A DNA stretch of 12,274 nucleotides from JBBSDV01 sp038240335 (GTDB lineage: Bacteria; Chloroflexota; Dehalococcoidia; DSTF01; JACRBR01), in NCBI GenBank assembly GCA_038240335.1, contig JBBSDV010000096.1:1-12274 (forward strand), written 5' to 3'. The notes beneath the pieces are model-generated. The model made no database searches. It had not been told where the DNA came from and worked only from the letters and a program-made list of their open reading frames with translations. The position numbers were made by a program, and so were the translations under genes. Shown piece by piece: positions 1 to 5,932 of the stretch (positions within the stretch are counted from its first letter, which is position 1; the number at the start of each line of letters is the position of its first letter).

Positions 1-1251
1 ATCGCGCTCCGCGGCGTGCCGGACGACTACGACGAGTGGGCGCGCCTCGGTAATCCGCAATGGTCGTGGGAGAAGGTGCTGCCGGCCTTCATCCGGCTCG
101 AAGCCGACGCCGACTTCGGCGGCGAGCCGTACCACGGCAGCACGGGCCCACTGCCGATACGTCGCCACACTCGCGACGAATTGGTGCCGTATCAGGCGGC
201 GTTTCTCGATGCGTGCGCCGAACTCGGCTATCCCGAATGTCCCGACCACAATGATCCGGATGCCACGGGCTATGGTCCGCACCCGATGAACAAGAAGGGC
301 ACGCTGCGGATCAGCACGGCGATCGCGTACCTCGGGCCGGCACGGGCTCGGCCCAACCTGACGATCCGTGCCGACACCGATGTCCGCCGCGTCGTCTTTA
401 ACGACGGCATCGCGACGGGCGTCGAGGTGCGCAGTCAGAGCGGGGTGGTAGAGACGATCTCGGCCCGGCAGGTCGTTCTTGCCTGCGGCGCGATCCACAC
501 GCCAGCCGTGCTGGTGCGATCGGGCATTGCGCCGCGGGCCGTGCTCGACCGGCTCGGCATCGCGGTCACGCGCGTCTCGGAGGGCGTCGGCGAGCACCTG
601 CAGGATCATCCCGCGATCGGCCCGACGCTTACGCCGCGCGACGGCGTGGCGGACTGGGATCAGCCGGTGATCCAGACGACGATGCGCTACACGTCGACGG
701 GCAGCGACGACTGGAACGACATGCAGCTCGAACCCCTGTCGTTCATGCACATCCCCGGCGCCGGCAACCTGCTGCTCGGCCTCGCCGCCTGCGTCTTCAA
801 GTCGTACTCGTACGGCCGGCTCGAGTTCGACAGCACTGAGATCGATGCGAAGCCGCGCCTGATGATGGATTACTGCTCCGACGAACGCGACTTCATCAAG
901 CTTCGTGACGGCGTGCATCGCGCGATCGAGTTGTGCGGCACGAAGGCGATCGCGGCCGTCAGCGACGGAGTGCGCCGGCCGAGCGACGACGAACTCCGCG
1001 ACCCGGCGACACTCGAAGCCTGGATCCGCCGCAACTCCGGCACCGGCGCCCACCCATCTTGTACAGCGCGCATGGGGCCGGACGATGATCCGACCGCCGT
1101 GGTCGACGAACTGGGATTCGTCCATGGTGTGCGCGGCTTGCGGATCGCCGACGCCTCGATCATGCCACGGGTGCCGCGAGCGAACACCAACGTGCCGACG
1201 ATCATGATCGGCGAGCGGATCGGCGCCTGGGTGCGCGAAGACCTCGCATAG
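1..1251 (+). CDS. GMC-family FAD oxidoreductase (choline dehydrogenase-like), 5' end cut by window
   Basis: The C-terminal 416 residues of a glucose-methanol-choline oxidoreductase, a flavoprotein that oxidises alcohols; the substrate cannot be read from the sequence. The frame is open from base 1 (first residues IALRGVPDDYDEW), so the GTG at 16 is internal and the true start lies upstream. GMC enzymes usually have 500-550 residues, so roughly 100 are missing, including the GxGxxG dinucleotide-binding loop. Visible marks are the second GMC signature (GAIHTPAVLVRSGIA, from fragment residue 163, with Ala replacing the usual last Gly), the active-site segment HPSCTARMG (His351 of the fragment) and the C-terminal block IADASIMPRVPRANTNVPT, whose Asn395/Asn397 stand where GMC enzymes have the second catalytic His/Asn. 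The active-site segment has Cys where HPxGT is common. It ends at TAG with no obvious terminator. Family assignment is firm; substrate is unknown. Confidence 0.92.
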   Translation: MALRGVPDDYDEWARLGNPQWSWEKVLPAFIRLEADADFGGEPYHGSTGPLPIRRHTRDELVPYQAAFLDACAELGYPECPDHNDPDATGYGPHPMNKKGTLRISTAIAYLGPARARPNLTIRADTDVRRVVFNDGIATGVEVRSQSGVVETISARQVVLACGAIHTPAVLVRSGIAPRAVLDRLGIAVTRVSEGVGEHLQDHPAIGPTLTPRDGVADWDQPVIQTTMRYTSTGSDDWNDMQLEPLSFMHIPGAGNLLLGLAACVFKSYSYGRLEFDSTEIDAKPRLMMDYCSDERDFIKLRDGVHRAIELCGTKAIAAVSDGVRRPSDDELRDPATLEAWIRRNSGTGAHPSCTARMGPDDDPTAVVDELGFVHGVRGLRIADASIMPRVPRANTNVPTIMIGERIGAWVREDLA

Positions 1252-1346
1252 CTCGCCAGAACCGTCCCTGCATGCACGTTTTAATCTCAATTTGGGCCCG
1301 GCCGGATCATTTTCCCTATATCGAGCCGCAGATGCCCGAATCCCTA

Positions 1347-1376
1347 TGGACAAACTCCCACACTTCAGTCTAGATT
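1347..1376 (+). promoter_or_regulatory. Candidate sigma70-type promoter for the small basic protein gene
   Basis: TGGACA (1347-1352, five of six matches to TTGACA) is followed after 18 nt by TAGATT (1371-1376, four of six to TATAAT). It lies in a locally less GC-rich patch (about 1275-1385) between the oxidoreductase gene and the small gene at 1503, which would give a 5' leader of roughly 120 nt. This rests on motif matching alone. Confidence 0.35.
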
Positions 1377-1458
1377 TAGATCAGGGCAAGGAAGCCGCGA
1401 TGGCCCTCGCAAGATTCTCCCCTCTCTTGCGCTGCCAAACTGACGATACTGATATCGG

Positions 1459-1506
1459 ATGAACCGCCATGCAATGGCCGGCGCGTCCCCGCATGAGGTG
1501 CAATGA
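1459..1506 (+). CDS. Possible 15-codon upstream peptide overlapping the next start (ATGA)
   Basis: A short frame from ATG 1459 encodes MNRHAMAGASPHEVQ. Its TGA (1504-1506) overlaps the ATG of the next gene at 1503 as ATGA, an arrangement typical of translational coupling. A -10-like GATACT (1445-1450) lies 8 nt before its ATG, and no Shine-Dalgarno sequence is seen. So short a frame can arise by chance, so it is offered as a possibility only. Confidence 0.18.
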   Translation: MNRHAMAGASPHEVQ

Positions 1507-1739
1507 CACAGCAGAGATCAAACAGAGGTAAGCGGCGCGGGCCGGTGAAGAACGACTCCGCACCCAGCGCGCCCGTTGGCCCGACCGCAGGCGACCGCTA
1601 CCAGAAGTTCCTTCCGGAGTGGATGCGCGGCGCCGCCGGCGCCGCTCCGGTACGGCCCCCGCGACCAAAGCGCGCGCGCCAGCCGCGTCCCGCCGGCGGC
1701 TACACCCCGGGCAAGTTCGCGGTCGGCGACCGGCCGTAA
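1503..1739 (+). CDS. Small basic Pro/Arg-rich hypothetical protein
   Basis: A 78-residue protein that I do not recognise. The start is supported by GAGGTG (1495-1500) just upstream of ATG 1503, and codon third positions are strongly G/C, as in the neighbouring genes. The chain is mostly low-complexity and probably disordered: a basic N-terminus (SNRGKRRGPVKND), one more ordered-looking patch around residues 31-46 (GDRYQKFLPEWMRGAA), then a Pro/Arg-rich stretch and a Gly-rich end (GGYTPGKFAVGDRP). There is no signal peptide, membrane segment or Cys. Its net positive charge would suit nucleic-acid or ribosome binding, but that is inference. A strong hairpin 31 nt after the stop and a candidate promoter upstream suggest a single-gene transcript. 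The overlapping antisense frames fit less well with the ribosome-binding site and the hairpin. Confidence 0.5.
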   Translation: MTQQRSNRGKRRGPVKNDSAPSAPVGPTAGDRYQKFLPEWMRGAAGAAPVRPPRPKRARQPRPAGGYTPGKFAVGDRP

Positions 1740-1769
1740 GTCTTCGTTCCCGCTCGTCGCTACAACAAG

Positions 1770-1791
1770 GCGCCGCGCACGCGTGCGGCGC
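1770..1791 (+). terminator. Strong GC hairpin after the small gene, followed by a C8 tract
   Basis: Inverted repeat with arms GCGCCGC and GCGGCGC (7 bp), extendable by a G-U and a C-G pair around the loop ACGC. It lies 31 nt after the stop at 1739. It is followed not by a T-run but by eight C residues (1793-1800), so it is a GC hairpin of the kind seen in high-GC genomes rather than a classic intrinsic terminator. Confidence 0.5.
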
Positions 1792-1869
1792 ACCCCCCCC
1801 GCTGCTGGTTTCTGTCGCGCGTCGTCCGTTCGGTCACTCGTCCGAGATGATCTTCATGCCTGCCGTCGC

Positions 1870-1875
1870 TACACT
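1870..1875 (+). promoter_or_regulatory. Candidate -10 box (TACACT) upstream of the CoA-transferase gene
   Basis: TACACT fits TANNNT and lies exactly 6 nt before ATG 1882. That ATG opens a 20-codon frame ending at TGA 1942-1944, which would be the leaderless first frame of this transcript. No good -35 hexamer is seen. The same spacing occurs before glpK, the helical-repeat gene and other frames in this window, which is the main reason to list it. Confidence 0.3.
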
Positions 1876-1969
1876 CGGCCCATGATCAGCCCAGTCCCGA
1901 CACGCCGGGCCATGGCAGCGAGGAGCGCGCGCGATCGCTGCTGAACGGCGCGAGCAGCAGGAGTGGCGC

Positions 1970-3271
1970 GTGCGCTATGCGTCCAAACTCACGACGGCGA
2001 CCGACGCCGTGCGCATTGTGCGTGATGACGATCGCGTCGTCATCGGCATGCACTATCAGACGCCGCTCGCCCTCTGCCGCGCCCTCGCCGCGCGGGCGCA
2101 CGAACTGCACGGCGTCGAGATCGAGAATTCGATCGCGACGTTCATCTCGTGGTGGCAGGACGACCGCCCGAACAACTTCGACGTCCGTACCTTCTTTCTG
2201 CAAGCGAGCGATCGTCCGGCCATGCGCAAGCGGCTGCTCGACTACGTGATCGCGCCGCCAACGCGCAGCGACGAGAGCTACTGGCTTGATCGCAAACCCG
2301 ACGTCTTCCTGACGAGTGTCTCGCCACCCGACTCCGATGGATGGTGCAGCTTCGGCATGAGCGTCTGGGGCGCGCCGGAAGTCGCCGCCGCGGCGACGCA
2401 CGTCGTCGGCGAGGTCAACCCGCGGTTCATCCGCACGGGCGGCAACAATCGCATCCACGTCGACCAGATCGAACTGCTCGTCGAGGCGCCGGAAGAATGG
2501 AAGTTCCTGCGACGTGCGCCCAGGACGGCGGAGGAGGACGAAATCACCGCCGTCATCTGTTCACTCGCCGCGAGCGAAGTGGTGCAGGATGGCGATACGT
2601 TTCAGCTCGGCACCGGCACAGTCTCGGCGGCGCTCGCGCCGTTTCTTTCGCACCACCACGACCTCGGCGTCCATTCGGAGCTGATCTTCGGCGGCATCCC
2701 CGCACTTGTCGATCAGGGTGTCGTGACGGGCGCGCGGAAGACAGTGCACCCCGGGAAGATCGTCGGCGCGTCGTTCGGGCCGCTGACAGCCGACGAATTC
2801 GCCGCCGTCGACGGCGACCTCCGCTACGAGCTGTATACGATGAGCCACACGAACGATATCCAGGTGATCGCTGCCCACGAAAATATGTGCGTGATCAACA
2901 ATGCCCTGCTCGTTGATGTCACGGGACAGATCAACGGCGAAACGATCGGCGGCGAGATCTACAGCGGCACCGGTGGTGCATTCGCCTTCGCCGTTGGCGC
3001 GCTGCACGCGAAGAACGGCCGCTCCGTGACGGTGCTGCCGTCGACATCGGTCGTGAACGGAGAGCGTCGATCGCGCATCGTGCCAATGTTTCCGCAGGGC
3101 AGCGCCGTCACGGTGCCGCGCGGCTATGCCGATATCTTCGTCACCGAGTATGGCATCGCGCGCATTAAGGGCGGCACGCTCCGCCGCCGCATCGACGAGC
3201 TGATCGGCATTGCCCATCCCGACTTTCGCGCCGAGCTCCGGCACGACGCTGCGCGCCTGTACGGCGTGTAG
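1970..3271 (+). CDS. Acetyl-CoA hydrolase / 4-hydroxybutyrate CoA-transferase family protein
   Basis: A cytosolic family I-type CoA-transferase or acyl-CoA hydrolase (Cat1/AbfT-like), moving CoA between short-chain acyl-CoA and a carboxylate through a glutamyl-CoA intermediate. The N-terminal domain opens with SKLTTATDAVRIVRDDDRVV. The LGVHSELIFGG segment holds Glu237, which aligns with the Glu238 reported as catalytic in clostridial 4-hydroxybutyrate CoA-transferase. The C-terminal domain carries LPSTS, SRIVPMFPQGSAVTVPRG, FVTEYGIARIKG and IAHPDF, all family hallmarks. At residues 332-344 the usual GxGGQ.DF..GA motif reads SGTGGAFAFAVGA, so the motif Gln is Ala. With a GTG start behind AGGAG (1959-1963) it has 433 residues, a normal length. 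The frame stays open upstream to 1886 and looks homologous there (EWRVRY), so translation may begin earlier, for example at ATC 1934 behind GAGGAG. Acceptor and donor are not determinable, and no partner enzyme is adjacent. Confidence 0.9.
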   Translation: MRYASKLTTATDAVRIVRDDDRVVIGMHYQTPLALCRALAARAHELHGVEIENSIATFISWWQDDRPNNFDVRTFFLQASDRPAMRKRLLDYVIAPPTRSDESYWLDRKPDVFLTSVSPPDSDGWCSFGMSVWGAPEVAAAATHVVGEVNPRFIRTGGNNRIHVDQIELLVEAPEEWKFLRRAPRTAEEDEITAVICSLAASEVVQDGDTFQLGTGTVSAALAPFLSHHHDLGVHSELIFGGIPALVDQGVVTGARKTVHPGKIVGASFGPLTADEFAAVDGDLRYELYTMSHTNDIQVIAAHENMCVINNALLVDVTGQINGETIGGEIYSGTGGAFAFAVGALHAKNGRSVTVLPSTSVVNGERRSRIVPMFPQGSAVTVPRGYADIFVTEYGIARIKGGTLRRRIDELIGIAHPDFRAELRHDAARLYGV

Positions 3272-3317
3272 CTGCTCACTCGAACGCCCGTCCATGTCGA
3301 CTGGCATCGGGAGAAGA

Positions 3318-3342
3318 GCCCCGCGAATGACACGCGCGGGGC
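3318..3342 (+). terminator. GC hairpin downstream of the CoA-transferase gene
   Basis: Perfect 8-bp inverted repeat GCCCCGCG / CGCGGGGC with a 9-nt loop, beginning 46 nt after the stop codon. No T-run follows, so it may be a rho-assisted or atypical terminator, or an mRNA-stabilising hairpin. Confidence 0.45.
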
Positions 3343-3363
3343 GAGCATGGATTGTGCATGCCG

Positions 3364-3387
3364 CGACCGAGCGATGCCGTTCGGTCG
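3364..3387 (+). promoter_or_regulatory. Inverted repeat CGACCGA-N10-TCGGTCG in the promoter of the helical-repeat gene
   Basis: Two perfect 7-bp arms separated by 10 nt, ending 3 nt before the -10-like TATGAT. It covers the place where a -35 element would lie, which suits a repressor or activator site. No regulator gene is adjacent to name a binding protein. As RNA it would form a hairpin, but it lies upstream of the expected transcription start. Confidence 0.35.
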
Positions 3388-3390
3388 GGA

Positions 3391-3396
3391 TATGAT
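3391..3396 (+). promoter_or_regulatory. Candidate -10 box (TATGAT), leaderless-type spacing
   Basis: TATGAT matches TATAAT at five of six positions. It ends 7 nt before ATG 3404, so transcription would begin at or within a base of the start codon. No Shine-Dalgarno sequence precedes that ATG, which agrees with a leaderless mRNA. Confidence 0.45.
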
Positions 3397-3403
3397 TGGG
3401 CGA

Positions 3404-4330
3404 ATGCCAAAGAAGCGTCCCTCGATCGAAGTGTCACGGTTGGCCGTGCTCGCCGCGGGCGATGAAGATGCCCTCGCCGAGCATGCGATCGCGCTTCTGG
3501 GATCCGGGCAGCGGCTGGCGCGAGAGGCTGCGCTGGGAGCGCTCATCGAGCGGCCGCTCGCCGCTGCCCGTGATGCACTCCGCGCCCTCTATTTCGAGCT
3601 CGACCCCGACGGCGCGAAGCGAGACCAAGGCACGTCGATGCGCGTCGCCATCGTCCGTGTGCTCACCGCGATCGGCGACGTGCGCGACGCCGACATCGGG
3701 GTTCGGTCGATCGACTGCTACGAGCAGATCTTCGGCGACGACGTTTCGTGGACGCTAAGAGTGCACGGGTTGCGGATGCTCGCGGACATGACGCCCGATC
3801 TGCTTCCCTACTACGCGATCGAGCATCTCGACGACCAATCGCCGTATCGAACGGAGCCGGCGAGCACGGCGTTCGCGCTGCTCGCAGCGACGGGGAACTA
3901 CGTGCCGATCTACCAGTGGTTGCTCGCGGGCGACCGCGATCCGCAGGTCGTCGCGAACGCGTTCGAGGTGCTGGCGGGCGCTCCTCGCGAAATCGTCAGG
4001 CGCTACGTGGGACGAGTGATTGACGTCGCGATCCGCAAGCAGGATGAAGCGATGTACACGGTCCTGGTCGAATCGATCGTGGAGCGCGAATTCGAGGAGC
4101 AGTACGGTGCGATCGCGCGCGTGCTGGACAGCAAGCTCTCGGACGAGCTCTACAACTACATCGCGCTCCTCCTTGCCGGCGCGAACCGACGGCCGCTGCT
4201 CGCGATCCTCGAGCAGCACCTGCATGTTGGTCGGCGCCCGCAGATCATCGTCGCGGCGCTCCGCGTGCGTCCAACGCCGGAAGCGGAGGCGATCCTGCGG
4301 CGATGGGACGCCGCGGATGCCGAAGACTGA
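3404..4330 (+). CDS. HEAT-like alpha-helical repeat protein, function unknown
   Basis: A 308-residue protein that I cannot assign to a named family. It is almost wholly helical, with repeated amphipathic helix pairs of HEAT/ARM type (for example around residues 20-58, 70-95, 110-135, 150-175, 180-210 and 220-290) rich in Ala, Leu, Arg and Asp. It has no signal peptide, membrane segment or recognisable catalytic motif, so a cytosolic scaffold or protein-binding role is the natural inference. I chose ATG 3404 (MPKKRPSIEVSRL) over the in-frame ATGs at 3347, 3374 and 3392. The region before 3404 is poor coding sequence holding an inverted repeat and a TATGAT box with leaderless spacing. The C-terminus is acidic (DAADAED). 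It lies 93 nt before glpK with a palindrome and a separate -10 between, so it is probably not in the glycerol operon. Confidence 0.78.
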   Translation: MPKKRPSIEVSRLAVLAAGDEDALAEHAIALLGSGQRLAREAALGALIERPLAAARDALRALYFELDPDGAKRDQGTSMRVAIVRVLTAIGDVRDADIGVRSIDCYEQIFGDDVSWTLRVHGLRMLADMTPDLLPYYAIEHLDDQSPYRTEPASTAFALLAATGNYVPIYQWLLAGDRDPQVVANAFEVLAGAPREIVRRYVGRVIDVAIRKQDEAMYTVLVESIVEREFEEQYGAIARVLDSKLSDELYNYIALLLAGANRRPLLAILEQHLHVGRRPQIIVAALRVRPTPEAEAILRRWDAADAED

Positions 4331-4345
4331 GCAGTTCCCGGGCGC

Positions 4346-4361
4346 GTTGTTGCGCAGCAAC
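4346..4361 (+). terminator. Weak hairpin between the helical-repeat gene and glpK
   Basis: GTTGTTGCGCAGCAAC is a near-palindrome: four base pairs, one G-U wobble and one further pair around a GCGC loop, 15 nt after the upstream stop. It has no T-run. It could end the upstream transcript or be a protein-binding site for glpK. Confidence 0.25.
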
Positions 4362-4381
4362 CGTGGGGTCCGGTCGCTCCA

Positions 4382-4398
4382 TTAGCGCTAACCGCTAA
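4382..4398 (+). promoter_or_regulatory. Nested palindrome upstream of glpK, candidate operator
   Basis: TTAGCGCTAACCGCTAA holds a perfect 10-bp palindrome (TTAGCGCTAA, 4382-4391) and a second inverted pairing of TTAGCG with CGCTAA (4393-4398). It covers the -35 position expected for the -10-like TAAACT at 4412, so a bound regulator would affect transcription of the glycerol operon. The half-site does not obviously match the E. coli GlpR operator, and the regulator is unknown. Confidence 0.42.
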
Positions 4399-4411
4399 AC
4401 GTCCGCGCAGA

Positions 4412-4417
4412 TAAACT
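4412..4417 (+). promoter_or_regulatory. Candidate -10 box (TAAACT) for glpK, leaderless-type spacing
   Basis: TAAACT fits TANNNT and ends 6 nt before ATG 4424, which places transcription initiation at the start codon. No Shine-Dalgarno sequence is present in the intervening bases (GCGGCC). No clear -35 hexamer is seen; the palindrome occupies that position. Confidence 0.42.
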
Positions 4418-4423
4418 GCGGCC

Positions 4424-5932
4424 ATGCCGAGTTACATTCTCGCGCTCGATCAGGGCACATCGAGCTCGCGGGCGATTCTCTTCGATCACGAAGGCGCCCC
4501 GATCGCCCAGGCGGCGGTCGAGTTCCCTCAGATCTACCCGCAGCCGGGGTGGGTATCGCATGATCCGGAGGCGATCTGGTCGTCGCAGCTCGACGCTGCG
4601 CGCTCCGTGCTCTCGGATACGGGAACGCACGTCGGCGAGATCGCTGCGATCGGCATCACGAACCAACGTGAGACGACAGTGGTGTGGGATCGCGCAACGG
4701 GACGCGCTATCAATGATGCGGTCGTCTGGCAGTGCCGGCGGACGGCGTCGATCTGCGAGGATCTCCGGGCGCGCGGGCTCGATGCCGAAGTGCGGGCCCG
4801 CACCGGCCTATTGATCGATGCCTATTTCTCGGGCACGAAGATCCGCTGGTTGCTCGACAACTCGGACGCAGGCATGCAGGAGCGGGCGGAGGCCGGCGAG
4901 CTGGCATTCGGCACGGTCGATTCTTGGCTGATCTGGAAGCTCACAGGCGGCCGGCACCACGTGATCGATGCGACGAATGCGTCACGGACGATGCTCTACA
5001 ACCTCCGCAAAGGCGCGTGGGACGACCGGATGCTCGCGGAGTTGCGCATCCCCTCGGCGATGCTGCCGAAGATCGTCGAAAGCAGCGGCGTGATCGCCGA
5101 GACCGATGCGTCCATCTTTGGGCGTGCGATCCCGATCGCCGGCATCGCAGGCGACCAGCAGTCGGCGTTGTTCGGGCAGGGCTGCGTGACGGCGGGCAGC
5201 GCCAAGAATACGTACGGCACCGGCTGCTTCATTCTCCAACACACTGGCGCGACGCAAGTCGCCTCCGCGAACGGACTGGTCACCACCGTCGCATCGAGCA
5301 TCGCCGGCGCGCGCCAGTTCGCTCTTGAGGGCAGCATTTTCATCGCCGGCGCCGGCGTGCAGTGGCTGCGTGACGGCCTCGGCATCATCGAGACGGCGGC
5401 TGACAGCGAGGCCCTAGCCGCGAGGGTGCCCGATTCGGGCGGGGTATACATCGTGCCGGCGTTCTCGGGGCTCGGCGCACCGCATTGGGACATGTACGCG
5501 CGCGGCACGATTGTCGGTATCACGCGCGGCACAACGAGCGCGCATATCACGCGCGCAATGCTCAACGCGATCGCGCTGCAGACGCTCGATGTGGTCGAGG
5601 CGATGGAAGCGGAGACCGGGATCCTGATGCCGGAACTGCGCGTCGATGGCGGTGCTGTCGCGAACGACCTGCTGATGCAGATCCAGGCGGACGTACTGCA
5701 GCGTCCCGTCGTGCGCGCCGCGACGGCGGAGACGACTGCGAGCGGCGCGGCATACCTTGCCGGTCTCGGGGTCGGCTTCTGGACCGGCGTGGCATCGATC
5801 CCCGCGATGGGGCGTACGGGCGGCGTCTTTGAGCCGCAGATGCCTCCGTCCCGCCGAGACGCCATGGTGGAGGATTGGCGGCGGGCGGTCGAGCGCGCGA
5901 AGGGCTGGGCGCGCGAGGACGACGCATCTTGA
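4424..5932 (+). CDS. glpK: Glycerol kinase
   Basis: ATP-dependent glycerol kinase (EC 2.7.1.30), which traps glycerol in the cytosol as sn-glycerol-3-phosphate. At 502 residues it has the usual length and the two FGGY domains. The N-terminal phosphate-binding segment is ALDQGTSSSRAILFD (Asp9, Thr12). Expected glycerol contacts are present: Arg82-Glu83 in NQRETT, Tyr134 in DAYFSGTK and Asp244 in GIAGDQQSALFGQG, which also corresponds to the catalytic base. The second domain carries GSAKNTYGTGCF, FSGLGAPHWD (347-356) and DGGAVANDLLMQIQADVL. The start at ATG 4424 gives the standard N-terminus with no Shine-Dalgarno, fitting a leaderless message. Its TGA overlaps the TTG start of glpD, so the two are translationally coupled. 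A palindrome at 4382-4398 suggests control by a DNA-binding regulator. Identification is secure. Confidence 0.97.
   Translation: MPSYILALDQGTSSSRAILFDHEGAPIAQAAVEFPQIYPQPGWVSHDPEAIWSSQLDAARSVLSDTGTHVGEIAAIGITNQRETTVVWDRATGRAINDAVVWQCRRTASICEDLRARGLDAEVRARTGLLIDAYFSGTKIRWLLDNSDAGMQERAEAGELAFGTVDSWLIWKLTGGRHHVIDATNASRTMLYNLRKGAWDDRMLAELRIPSAMLPKIVESSGVIAETDASIFGRAIPIAGIAGDQQSALFGQGCVTAGSAKNTYGTGCFILQHTGATQVASANGLVTTVASSIAGARQFALEGSIFIAGAGVQWLRDGLGIIETAADSEALAARVPDSGGVYIVPAFSGLGAPHWDMYARGTIVGITRGTTSAHITRAMLNAIALQTLDVVEAMEAETGILMPELRVDGGAVANDLLMQIQADVLQRPVVRAATAETTASGAAYLAGLGVGFWTGVASIPAMGRTGGVFEPQMPPSRRDAMVEDWRRAVERAKGWAREDDAS

Noticed and set aside
1576..1944. 122-codon plus-strand frame across the small gene and its hairpin
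   Set aside because: It runs through the terminator-like hairpin and C8 tract and is Arg/Ser/Ala-rich low complexity; the 1503-1739 frame has the better start signal and codon bias.
2561..3307. 248-codon minus-strand frame opposite the CoA-transferase
   Set aside because: It is fully antisense to conserved family motifs and has no recognisable protein features.
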